A stretch of DNA of 6,477 nucleotides from the NCBI GenBank assembly GCA_003249585.1, contig QKIM01000322.1, positions 1-6,477 on the forward strand, read 5' to 3'. A program made the position numbers and the translations under genes. The notes under the pieces were generated by a model. That model was given only the letters and a program-made list of their open reading frames with translations. It made no database searches and was not told the origin of the DNA. This document shows, piece after piece, positions 1-5,651 of this stretch. The stretch's first letter is position 1, and each line of letters begins with the position of its first letter. The stretch comes from Deltaproteobacteria bacterium (GTDB lineage Bacteria > Myxococcota_A > Polyangia > HGW-17).

Positions 1-76
1 TGCGCCCTATCGTCGTATAATCCTTAAGATCGTATTCCAGGGCCGGATTTTGCGAAATGATAACCAGTCTTGCCAT
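1..76 (-). CDS. FHA-domain protein, N-terminal fragment (runs off the left edge)
   Basis: Reading the minus strand from the ATG at 76-74 gives 25 residues before the window ends. They begin MARLVIISQNPALEYDLKD and continue into YTTIGR. The pattern (hydrophobic first strand, a short 'x-Y-x-L' second strand, then T-[TI]-IGR) is typical of the start of a forkhead-associated domain, in which the Gly-Arg of 'IGR' opens the phosphothreonine-binding surface. Family knowledge: FHA domains bind phosphothreonine peptides and often partner Ser/Thr kinases or secretion systems. What follows the FHA domain is unknown, so the full function cannot be given. A weak AAGG lies about 11 nt upstream of the ATG. 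The gene follows the tRNA-Ala gene on the same strand, with a terminator between them, so it probably has its own promoter. Confidence 0.72.
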   Translation of the reverse strand, partial: MARLVIISQNPALEYDLKDYTTIGR

Positions 77-125
77 AGCACGCTAACCTTGCAGATTGAG
101 ACGTTCCACCACGTTTCGGGCCCCT

Positions 126-154
126 ACTATAAAAGAAGACAGAGGAAAAGAAAA
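126..154 (-). promoter_or_regulatory. Weak candidate promoter for the FHA gene
   Basis: On the minus strand a TATAGT hexamer (131-126) matches five of six -10 positions. Seventeen bases upstream is TTTTCT (154-149), which matches the -35 consensus poorly. It lies after the tRNA terminator and before the FHA start, where a promoter is expected. Transcription would start near 119. Only the -10 is convincing. Confidence 0.3.
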
Positions 155-164
155 GGGATTAATT

Positions 165-186
165 GGGGAGCGCGCAGGCGCGCCCC
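165..186 (-). repeat. Imperfect GC-rich inverted repeat, possible second terminator hairpin
   Basis: The sequence can fold as four G-C pairs, one mismatch and four more G/C pairs around a 4-nt loop. On the minus strand it is followed by a T-rich stretch (roughly 164-132) that is broken by Cs. It could back up the tRNA terminator at 205-236 or be only a GC-rich spacer. The broken T-run keeps confidence low. Confidence 0.3.
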
Positions 187-204
187 GGCAAGGCGAAGGA
201 GGAT

Positions 205-236
205 AAAAAAAAAGGACCCATGAAATGGGTCCTTTT
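205..236 (-). terminator. Intrinsic terminator of the tRNA-Ala gene
   Basis: Arms 225-236 and 210-221 form a perfect 12-bp stem (ATGGGTCCTTTT with its complement) around a 3-nt loop at 222-224. On the minus strand the stem runs directly into an unbroken run of nine Ts (213-205). It begins 5 nt after the mature 3' end of the tRNA, so it closes a one-gene transcript. Confidence 0.9.
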
Positions 237-240
237 ATTG

Positions 241-313
241 TGGAGCTGAGGGGGATCGAACCCCTGACCTCATGACTGCCAGTCATGCGCTCTCCCAACT
301 GAGCTACAACCCC
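241..313 (-). tRNA. tRNA-Ala (anticodon GGC)
   Basis: The minus strand folds into a standard 73-nt cloverleaf: 7-bp acceptor stem, 4-bp D stem, 5-bp anticodon stem (CATGA/TCATG), a 7-nt loop CTGGCAG, 5-nt variable loop and 5-bp T stem around TTCGATC. The anticodon GGC is at 280-278 and reads GCC and GCU codons. The acceptor stem carries a G3-U70 wobble pair and discriminator A73, the classical identity elements for alanyl-tRNA synthetase. The 3' CCA is not encoded: A73 is followed by CAA, so CCA must be added by tRNA nucleotidyltransferase. The gene has its own promoter and terminator and no companion tRNA. Confidence 0.97.
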
Positions 314-324
314 GGCAGGAGAGG

Positions 325-353
325 TTTATAAAGGACCGAAGTCCCCCTGTCAA
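325..353 (-). promoter_or_regulatory. Strong sigma70-type promoter of tRNA-Ala
   Basis: On the minus strand a perfect TTGACA (353-348) is separated by exactly 17 bases from TATAAA (330-325). Transcription should start near 318, leaving a 5' leader of only a few nucleotides before the tRNA at 313. The stretch after the -10 (CCTCTCCTGCC) is rich in C and G. A GC-rich discriminator is typical of stable-RNA promoters under stringent (ppGpp) control, which is inferred here and not shown. Confidence 0.85.
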
Positions 354-367
354 GAAAAAATCAACCG

Positions 368-396
368 TTGACGGAAATGATCGACAGATATATTAT
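368..396 (+). promoter_or_regulatory. Sigma70-type promoter of the sensor-namZ operon
   Basis: TTGACG (368-373) and TATTAT (391-396) each match five of six consensus positions and have a 17-base spacer. The likely start is A403, giving a leader of about 81 nt before the ATG at 484. The -35 element lies only 14 bp from the -35 of the divergent tRNA-Ala promoter (348-353). The bases 394-404 recur at the rpsU promoter. Confidence 0.7.
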
Positions 397-421
397 GGTG
401 CCACTAAAACGAACACGGAAA

Positions 422-470
422 TCGAAGCGATAACGGACGGAAAGGCTTCGAATTTTCTCACCGCCGTCCG
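422..470 (+). promoter_or_regulatory. Leader RNA with two interleaved 7-bp stems (possible pseudoknot or switch)
   Basis: TCGAAGC (422-428) is complementary to GCTTCGA (445-451), and CGGACGG (434-440) is complementary to CCGTCCG (464-470). Each pair brackets one arm of the other, so the RNA can form either hairpin alone or an H-type pseudoknot with connecting loops of 5, 4 and 12 nt. The last arm ends 2 nt before the GAGGT ribosome binding site (473-477) of the sensor gene. This would let folding control ribosome access. It matches no riboswitch class I recognise. The pairing is seen directly; the regulatory role is inferred. Confidence 0.45.
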
Positions 471-483
471 CTGAGGTCAGATC

Positions 484-2580
484 ATGTTCAAGAGCAAGTA
501 TGGATTGATCGCCGTCGTTCTGGTGCTCATATTCGGGGCGATATCAGTGTTTTGGGCGCGTTCCAGCGTGGGGTCCAAGGTGGACGTCGCTGCGGTGGAG
601 AAGCTCAACGAGAGCGATGCCCTCATCCGCTATGTGGAGAAGGCGAATGAGGGGATGACCGTGAGCCTTGCCACCTCGGCCGCCATGGAGATTTCCGACC
701 TGTACATCAAGTATACCGCCTCGCAAAAGGAGCTGGAGGGCATCATGAGCGTGCAGCTCCAGCAACTGGCCGACGCGGGAGAGGTCCCTGTTTTCGTCGC
801 CGTGCTTGGCAATCCGACGGGGACCAAGCAGCACATGTCCATCCACTGGATGGCGGTGAACGGGACGGACGTAACCCAAAAGCTCAAGGATCAGTGGATT
901 TCCTCTGAGCTGCTCGACTCCCTCGCGGCCACGCCGCCCAGAGTATTCAAGGCGTCCCCCGCGCCGCCCCCTGCTGCACCCGGGGCCGCCGCGCCGGCCA
1001 AGGGGAACAAGCCGGCCAAGAGGGCAACAAATGCCCACGATCCCAAGGACGAGAGCGCAGCGGGAGCAGCGATCACCATCCCTCTGCAGCCTGGCGAGAC
1101 CAAGGGGAAATACAACGTGAAACCGGCCATTTATCAGCACCTCGCCATGAAGGGGGTCAAGATCCCGCTGGGCGTAAAAGTGGTCAAGAACTACCGCAAG
1201 GTGAAAAAGGATGTCTACTCCCCTGTGGAGGAGGGCGTGCTGCTCATGGGGTTTGCAAAGACCCCTCTCGACCGCGCCGCGCTGCTGGTCATGCGGGCAG
1301 GACGTGACCGTCGGCTCGAAACCGTGATGGCCCGTCTCAACGCGCTGCAAAAGAAGCTCTTCGCGCAGGCCACGGCCTTCTTCACCTCCCCGAAATACGG
1401 GATCGAGGGGATGACGCCTCACGTCGCCGTGCTCACCAACGCCCACGGTGTTGTGATCACCCGCGACCGCGACGATTCCAAGCTCCGGGGATACAACTAT
1501 CTCCGCAACGGGATCGGGCGGATGCATATCATCGGTGAGGCCGTCAAGACGCGCAGCACCGCCTTTGACATCCTGACCTACGAGGTCATCAACCGCTATC
1601 AGAAGAAAGAGAAACCGCTCAACCTCTTCCAGGCCGCTGCCATCCCAATCCGCGGCGCCAGCGGGGCGATCATCGGCGTTTTCACCATGGCCTGGCCCTT
1701 TGATGTGCGTGGTATCCAGATGAAGCACATCTCCGATGTCACCTTCGCCTATTTTTATGGGCAGCACATGTTTACTCCCAGTCTCACCGGGACCAAAGAG
1801 ATCAAGGCTCTGGCCGACGCGTTCAACGGCCGCTACGGCAGCGTAAAGACCAGTCCGAGATTGAACAACGCCAAGATCACGGGGGAGCGCCTCAAGATTG
1901 GTGGAGAGAGCTACCTCGGTGCGCACTACCGGTACGCGACCCCCACCCTCGGCGGTGAGAAGTACGGGTATATCGTCCTGGTCTCCACGGACTCGATCAG
2001 TCGCCCTGCAAAAGGTTTCGTGACGCTGATCATCGCCTTCGGCATCTTTGTCATCCTCCTGATGCTCATCATCGAGAACCTGGTCTTCCACTATTTCTAC
2101 AAATCCATCGACGCCATCGACGAGGGCGTCCAAGAGGTGGCAGCGGGAGACATGGAGTTCGTCTTCGGCAGAGTCAGCGCGGAGACCGAGGGGCTCGCAA
2201 ACAGCCTCAACGAGATGCTCAACGTACTTTTCGGCCGGGAGTCACTGGACGAGGAAGGGGGAGACGCCCCCGTGAAGACCGGAATCCAGCTCCTCTCCCT
2301 GGGGCCCATCCCGGAGATGCCCCTCCTGGGCGACGACGAGCGGGTCGAGAAATACAAGGAGATGACCGATCAGGACTTCCAGCACGTGCTCTATGAGCAG
2401 TTCATCAAAGCGTGGGAAGAGTTCGGTGAGGAGAGCCCGGTCCCCAGCCAGGACCTTTTTGCTCAGCGGGTCAAGCTCTTTGAGCGTATGGTGCTCCGCC
2501 AGCTCGAGTGCTCACGTGTCTTCTTCGGCCTCAAGGTCACAGAAGAGGCCATCGAAGTTCTTCCACTCCCCATCTCCTGA
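484..2580 (+). CDS. Two-pass membrane sensor protein with HAMP-like segment and MXAN_5187-like C-terminal domain
   Basis: A 698-residue protein starting at ATG 484, preceded by GAGGT with a 6-nt spacer. Residues 7-24 form a signal-anchor helix and residues about 511-535 a second membrane helix, placing about 480 residues in the periplasm. Residues 312-405 resemble a Cache-type sensor fold (AVLTNAHGVVITRDRD, then AAAIPIRGASGAIIGVF). A Pro/Ala-rich linker (about 155-196) separates it from an N-terminal periplasmic part. After the second helix comes a HAMP-like stretch (about 540-585, with EVAAGD). There is no histidine kinase, GGDEF, EAL or methyl-accepting domain. The last ~75 residues (624-698: LYEQF...GEESPVPSQDLFAQR...CSRVFFGLKV) resemble, from memory, the C-terminal domain of myxobacterial MXAN_5187-type proteins, whose role is unknown to me. 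namZ starts 11 nt after the stop, so the two genes are probably co-transcribed. The ligand and output are unknown. Topology is secure; the domain names are tentative. Confidence 0.85.
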   Translation: MFKSKYGLIAVVLVLIFGAISVFWARSSVGSKVDVAAVEKLNESDALIRYVEKANEGMTVSLATSAAMEISDLYIKYTASQKELEGIMSVQLQQLADAGEVPVFVAVLGNPTGTKQHMSIHWMAVNGTDVTQKLKDQWISSELLDSLAATPPRVFKASPAPPPAAPGAAAPAKGNKPAKRATNAHDPKDESAAGAAITIPLQPGETKGKYNVKPAIYQHLAMKGVKIPLGVKVVKNYRKVKKDVYSPVEEGVLLMGFAKTPLDRAALLVMRAGRDRRLETVMARLNALQKKLFAQATAFFTSPKYGIEGMTPHVAVLTNAHGVVITRDRDDSKLRGYNYLRNGIGRMHIIGEAVKTRSTAFDILTYEVINRYQKKEKPLNLFQAAAIPIRGASGAIIGVFTMAWPFDVRGIQMKHISDVTFAYFYGQHMFTPSLTGTKEIKALADAFNGRYGSVKTSPRLNNAKITGERLKIGGESYLGAHYRYATPTLGGEKYGYIVLVSTDSISRPAKGFVTLIIAFGIFVILLMLIIENLVFHYFYKSIDAIDEGVQEVAAGDMEFVFGRVSAETEGLANSLNEMLNVLFGRESLDEEGGDAPVKTGIQLLSLGPIPEMPLLGDDERVEKYKEMTDQDFQHVLYEQFIKAWEEFGEESPVPSQDLFAQRVKLFERMVLRQLECSRVFFGLKVTEEAIEVLPLPIS

Positions 2581-2591
2581 GTGAGGTATCC

Positions 2592-3755
2592 ATGCCACAG
2601 GTCACCGAAGGGATAGATCGATTTCTCGCGGATCCCCTTGCCTTCACGGGCATGGGGCAGGGCGCCGCCCTGGCCCACGCGGCCTCGTGCAACCGCCATT
2701 TCACACACCTGGTCGACGGGCTCATCGACGCTGGCGCACCTGTGGTCCGGATCTTCAGTCCAGAGCACGGGCTCTTTGGCGCTGCTCAGGACATGGAGGG
2801 GGTGGCCTCGACGGATTACCGGGGGCGCCCCGTCATCAGCCTCTACGGCCACACCTATGATTCTCTGGCCCCGGACGAGGCCGATCTGGAGGGGCTCGAC
2901 TGGCTCGTCATTGATCTTCGGGATGTGGGCAGCCGCTACTACACCTATGTGTGGACAGCCTTCATGGCGGCTCGAAAGGCTCTGGGGCTGGGGCTGCGGG
3001 TGATCATGCTGGATCGGGTCAATCCCCTCGGGGGGAGTGTCACGGAGGGGAACCTCATCAAACCCGGCTTCGACTCCTTCGTGGGGTTCCGATCTGTCCC
3101 CGTCCGTCACGCTATGACTGCGGCAGAGCTCGTGCGCTGGGCGCTCCTCGAGGAATCCTCCCCCATGGAGGGGTTCTCGGTCGTCGGCCTTTTGGGGTGG
3201 GAGCGGGGGATGTGGTTTGACGAGACCGGGATCCCCTTCATCATGCCTTCGCCCAACATGCCCACTTTGGACACGGCCATTGTGTATCCGGGGATGTGTC
3301 TCGTGGAAGGGACCAACCTGAGCGAGGGGAGAGGCACCACCCGTCCCTTCCAGCTCTTCGGGGCGCCCTTCGTGGACGGCTCCCGGCTGGTCAGGGAGAT
3401 AGGGGATGTCGAGGGGGCCCCGCTCCGTCCGCTGGTGTTCAAGCCCACCTTTCAGAAGTGGGGGGGGACTACCTGCGGAGGGGTACAGATCCACGTCACT
3501 GACCGAGATCGTTTTCGCTCATGGTCTGCAGCCCTCAAGATGGTCGCTACCGTCGCACGCCTCTGGCCCGAGTCCTTCGCCTGGCGGGAGAAGGCCTATG
3601 AGTTTGTGACCGACGTTCCTGCTTTCGATCTGCTCTGCGGAGATCCCCGATACCGGGAGGCTATTGAGGCGGGACGTGATCTGGCGATCCTCGGCGACGA
3701 CATCCTTCCCCCGGGGCGCTGGCTTGAGCTCGTGGATGACGCGCTGCTCTACTGA
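2592..3755 (+). CDS. namZ: DUF1343 / NamZ-type exo-beta-N-acetylmuramidase
   Basis: A 387-residue protein. The ATG at 2592 is chosen because GAGG (2583-2586) sits 5 nt upstream; the frame is open further upstream but only inside the sensor gene. The family (DUF1343, YbbC/NamZ, CAZy GH171) removes N-acetylmuramic acid from the non-reducing ends of peptidoglycan fragments during cell-wall recycling. Family motifs in order: FSPEHGLFG (55-63, whose Glu58 lies in the EHG motif thought to be catalytic), VISLYG (81-86), WLVIDLRDVGSRYYTYVWT (104-122), VIMLDRVNPLGG (137-148), SFVGF and VPVRHAMTAAEL (162-180), PSPNMPTLDTAIVYPG (219-234) and EGTNLSEGRGTTRPF (239-253). Small departures from the usual form: R for Q in 'DxQDVG' and V for P in 'DRPNP'. 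I see no signal peptide or lipobox, unlike secreted family members, so it may act in the cytoplasm. Its stop overlaps the convergent gene on the other strand. Confidence 0.88.
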   Translation: MPQVTEGIDRFLADPLAFTGMGQGAALAHAASCNRHFTHLVDGLIDAGAPVVRIFSPEHGLFGAAQDMEGVASTDYRGRPVISLYGHTYDSLAPDEADLEGLDWLVIDLRDVGSRYYTYVWTAFMAARKALGLGLRVIMLDRVNPLGGSVTEGNLIKPGFDSFVGFRSVPVRHAMTAAELVRWALLEESSPMEGFSVVGLLGWERGMWFDETGIPFIMPSPNMPTLDTAIVYPGMCLVEGTNLSEGRGTTRPFQLFGAPFVDGSRLVREIGDVEGAPLRPLVFKPTFQKWGGTTCGGVQIHVTDRDRFRSWSAALKMVATVARLWPESFAWREKAYEFVTDVPAFDLLCGDPRYREAIEAGRDLAILGDDILPPGRWLELVDDALLY

Positions 3756-4318
3756 ACCTTGAAGGCGAGGCGGCCGCGACCTTTCTTGATCTTGAAGGAG
3801 GCACCGTACCGGGGGAGGAGCTCGCCGATCCAGATGAAGCGCTGAGACAGTTCCATCTCTTCAGGCCACTCGAAGGCACAGATCAGTTCCTGGTCCTGTG
3901 CCTTGAGATTGAGCACGTAGTTTTCCTCGATGGGAGATGGTTTAATGAGCAGGGAGGTGAAGATGGTGCGCAGCACGACCTCGGGGGCCGTCACCTTGAC
4001 GCCCTGGGGATTGGGCAGATCGCACCGGATCTCCACGGGGATGCCGAGGATATCCGAGGCGTAGGTGATGGCCTTGTACAGCGAGCTGGACTCGCCAATG
4101 GCCGACTCGCGTGGCGCATAGCACTCCGTGAACAGCTCCAGTTCGGCCAGAATCTTCACAACCTGGCGGTTGATCATGGAGATCATTCTGGTCGCACTCT
4201 CGGACTGATCTTCGACCGAGATGAGCTCCAGGCTGGAGTTGATGATGCCCACGGAACCACGGACGTTGTGGATCAGGGTGCGGGCTTCTTCCCGGAAGAT
4301 CTCGGATTTATTGCCCAT
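3749..4318 (-). CDS. Histidine-kinase-like protein with degenerate ATPase domain, probable Spo0B/ChpT-like histidine phosphotransferase
   Basis: A 189-residue soluble protein starting MGNKSEIFREEARTL. The ATG at 4318-4316 is preferred over the longer open frame because GGGAGGAG lies about 5 nt upstream, and the extra 42 residues (Arg/Pro-rich) are only a shadow of pdxA. Residues 13-33 (TLIHNVRGSVGIINSSLELI) match the DHp H-box, with His17 in the phospho-acceptor position. A second long helix follows (44-66), as in a two-helix DHp hairpin. Residues 77-189 follow the order of a HATPase_c domain: an N-box-like helix VLRTIFTSLLIKPSP (115-129), strands, then WIGELLPRYGASFKIKKGRGRLAFKV (163-188). 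The N-box Asn and any DxGxG or GxGxG motif are missing, so it should not bind ATP. DHp plus dead ATPase at about 190-250 residues is the architecture of Spo0B and ChpT, which relay phosphate between response regulators. It overlaps pdxA by 11 bp and namZ by 7 bp. No partner kinase or regulator is present here. Confidence 0.8.
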   Translation of the reverse strand: MGNKSEIFREEARTLIHNVRGSVGIINSSLELISVEDQSESATRMISMINRQVVKILAELELFTECYAPRESAIGESSSLYKAITYASDILGIPVEIRCDLPNPQGVKVTAPEVVLRTIFTSLLIKPSPIEENYVLNLKAQDQELICAFEWPEEMELSQRFIWIGELLPRYGASFKIKKGRGRLAFKVQ

Positions 4319-5267
4319 GGCTCTCCTCCCTGTTCTCCTGCAGGCTGCGCCCCAGTTCCCAGGCTGCGAGGAAGCTCGTTGGATCAACCTTGTTGGTTCC
4401 TGCGAGGGGGATCGCGGTGCCGTGATCCGGCGAGGTGCGCACATAAGGCAGCCCCAGGGTCACGTTCACCGTGGTATGGAAATCCGTCGTCTTGACGGCG
4501 ATGAGACCCTGATCGTGGTACATGGCCACCACCATGTCGTACTTGCCGCCCAGTGCCTCGAAGAAGACCGTGTCTGGAGGGACGGGCTCCGTGAGCGTAC
4601 AGGTGATTCCGCGTCTGGTCAGTGCCGCGTGGCCCTCTTCCATGGCTGGCATGATGGTCTCGGCTTCTTCGGTGCCGAACATCCCCTCTTCGCTGGCGTG
4701 AGGATTGAGTCCGGCAACGGCGATGGCAGGACGGGCGATGCCGAAATCCTCGTAACAGCACGTCCCTGCAGCGACGATGGCGCCGGTGACACGCTCGGGC
4801 GTAATCAGCGAGGGAACCCTGGCGAGAGGCTCGTGGACCGTCGCGAGCAGGACCCGCAGCTTGGGGTTGGCCATGAGCATGTGCACGTTTTGGGCGCCAC
4901 AGCGGTGGGCCAGATACTCGGTGTGTCCCGGCCAGGTGAACCCTGCCGCCCGCATGGCGAACTTGTTGATGGGGCCAGTTACCAGCAGCCCCGGGGTGGT
5001 CTCGCCTCTGAGAATGTCGGTTGCGGCCTGCAAAAAGGAGAGTGCCGCAGCTCCGGGCTGCAGCTCATAGTCGGCCGGGGTGTCTGCCGGTTCGATGATC
5101 TCGCCCTCGAACATGGGCAGGGAGAGGCTCCTCGCCCTGCTTTCAAGGCAGCGGACGCTCCCGATCACCAATGGGTCGAAGGAGCTCCCCAGTCGCGCGG
5201 CAGCGTGGAGAATGAGATCCGGTCCAACACCCCGTGGATCTCCCATAGTGACAATCTTTTTCCCCAT
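4308..5267 (-). CDS. pdxA: 4-hydroxythreonine-4-phosphate dehydrogenase PdxA
   Basis: A 319-residue protein, close to the usual 320-335. ATG 5267-5265 is preceded by AGGA with a 7-nt spacer. PdxA oxidises 4-phosphohydroxy-L-threonine with NAD; the product decarboxylates and is joined to deoxyxylulose phosphate by PdxJ to give pyridoxine 5'-phosphate in the cytoplasm. Motifs: TMGDPRGVGPD (7-17; usually GDPAGIGPE), VTGPINKFAMRAAGF and PGHTEYLAHRCG (96-124), ATVHEPLA (142-149), AGLNPHASEEGMFGTEE (185-201), PPDTVFF (230-236), MYHDQGLIAVK (249-259), VNVTLGLPYVRTSPDHGTA (267-285). His145, His190 and His251 line up with the metal ligands H166, H211 and H266 of E. coli PdxA. A 4-phospho-threonate dehydrogenase (PdxA2) is a possible alternative, but its usual DUF1537 kinase neighbour is absent. 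The gene lies 62 nt after rpsU and its final codons ATGGGCAATAA contain the start of the next gene. Confidence 0.94.
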   Translation of the reverse strand: MGKKIVTMGDPRGVGPDLILHAAARLGSSFDPLVIGSVRCLESRARSLSLPMFEGEIIEPADTPADYELQPGAAALSFLQAATDILRGETTPGLLVTGPINKFAMRAAGFTWPGHTEYLAHRCGAQNVHMLMANPKLRVLLATVHEPLARVPSLITPERVTGAIVAAGTCCYEDFGIARPAIAVAGLNPHASEEGMFGTEEAETIMPAMEEGHAALTRRGITCTLTEPVPPDTVFFEALGGKYDMVVAMYHDQGLIAVKTTDFHTTVNVTLGLPYVRTSPDHGTAIPLAGTNKVDPTSFLAAWELGRSLQENREESHGQ

Positions 5268-5294
5268 GGCTTCGTCCTGATTCAGAGAAGAACG

Positions 5295-5314
5295 GCAGGC
5301 CCCTCAGGGCCTGC
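5295..5314 (-). terminator. Hairpin between rpsU and pdxA, weak or leaky terminator
   Basis: GGGCCTGC (5307-5314) and GCAGGCCC (5295-5302) form a perfect 8-bp GC-rich stem with a 4-nt loop, in the 62-nt gap between the rpsU stop and the pdxA start. On the minus strand the following bases (CGTTCTTCTC) are only partly T, so termination would be inefficient. It probably lowers pdxA expression relative to rpsU, or protects the 3' end of the rpsU message. No separate pdxA promoter is evident. Confidence 0.5.
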
Positions 5315-5329
5315 GCAATGCTGTTCCGA

Positions 5330-5557
5330 TCAATCCTCGGAGCGCTTGATTCTTCTTTTGCGTCTTCTGGCAGCTTCGCGGACTTTGCGTTTTTTGCGCT
5401 GGCTGGGCTTCTCGTAATGGCGTCTGCGCTTCATTTCACGGAGAATTCCCTCGCTTGCGGTGAGGCGGCGAAGTCTTCTGATGGCGCGGTCGAGACCTCT
5501 GTCGTCCACTTTGACTTCAAGGGGTCTTCCTAATACGGGCTCTGGTCCTTTTTCCAT
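5330..5557 (-). CDS. rpsU: Small ribosomal subunit protein bS21
   Basis: A 75-residue, very basic protein. LEVKVDDRGLDRAIRRLRR (13-31) and GILREMKRRRHYEKPSQRKKRK (37-58) match the bS21 family core (V.V...E..D.A.R.FKR ... G.L.E...R..YEKP..KRKRK), and the tail is almost all Arg and Lys. bS21 joins the 30S platform near the anti-Shine-Dalgarno end of 16S rRNA and helps initiation. The chosen ATG (5557-5555) gives about ten residues before the usual start of the fold. The best SD (AAAAGGA, near 5574-5568) is about 11 nt away, longer than ideal. No better in-frame ATG exists, and the GTG at codon 17 would remove the first beta strand. It is the first gene of rpsU-pdxA-phosphotransferase, unlike the common rpsU-dnaG-rpoD or rpsU-yqeY order. 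Its leader contains an early terminator. Confidence 0.95.
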   Translation of the reverse strand: MEKGPEPVLGRPLEVKVDDRGLDRAIRRLRRLTASEGILREMKRRRHYEKPSQRKKRKVREAARRRKRRIKRSED

Positions 5558-5613
5558 CTACAATCACATCCTTTTAGCGTTCTCCCGCCGGAACCACTGG
5601 CAGGAATCTGGTG

Positions 5614-5634
5614 AAAAATCGTTGCGGGAACGAT
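5614..5634 (-). promoter_or_regulatory. Second hairpin with T-tail in the rpsU leader
   Basis: ATCGTT (5634-5629 on the minus strand) pairs with AACGAT (5623-5618) around a 5-nt loop, and the stem runs into TTTTT (5618-5614). It is terminator-shaped but has only 6 bp, two of them G-C, so it is weak alone. It lies between the strong terminator at 5652-5674 and the rpsU start, so it could be a second control point in the leader. Confidence 0.35.
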
Positions 5635-5651
5635 GCGTCTGACGGTACAAC

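Noticed and set aside
83..298. 71-codon minus-strand frame across the tRNA and its terminator
   Set aside because: It reads through the tRNA gene, and the start lies within the tRNA. A 9-codon GTG frame near its end, stopping 6 nt before the FHA start, was considered as a leader peptide but has no independent support.
333..344. GGAC-TTCG-GTCC tetraloop hairpin (minus strand) followed by Ts, looking like a terminator
   Set aside because: It lies inside the 17-base spacer of the tRNA-Ala promoter, upstream of the start site. No minus-strand gene upstream of it would need it.
544..2133. Long minus-strand open frame (529 codons) opposite the sensor gene
   Set aside because: It mirrors the sensor codons. 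High GC at third positions removes antisense stops. The protein is His/Gly/Arg/Asp-rich without domains and no suitable ribosome binding site was seen.
2463..3494. Minus-strand open frame opposite namZ
   Set aside because: Pro/His/Arg-rich shadow of namZ, which is confirmed by its family motifs.
4319..4444. In-frame 42-codon N-terminal extension of the phosphotransferase gene
   Set aside because: It lies wholly inside pdxA, is Arg/Pro-rich with no fold, and the internal ATG at 4318 has a strong, well-placed SD.
4221..5417. Plus-strand open frame (398 codons) opposite pdxA and the phosphotransferase
   Set aside because: pdxA has full family motifs on the minus strand. The plus frame crosses three minus-strand genes and shows no motif.
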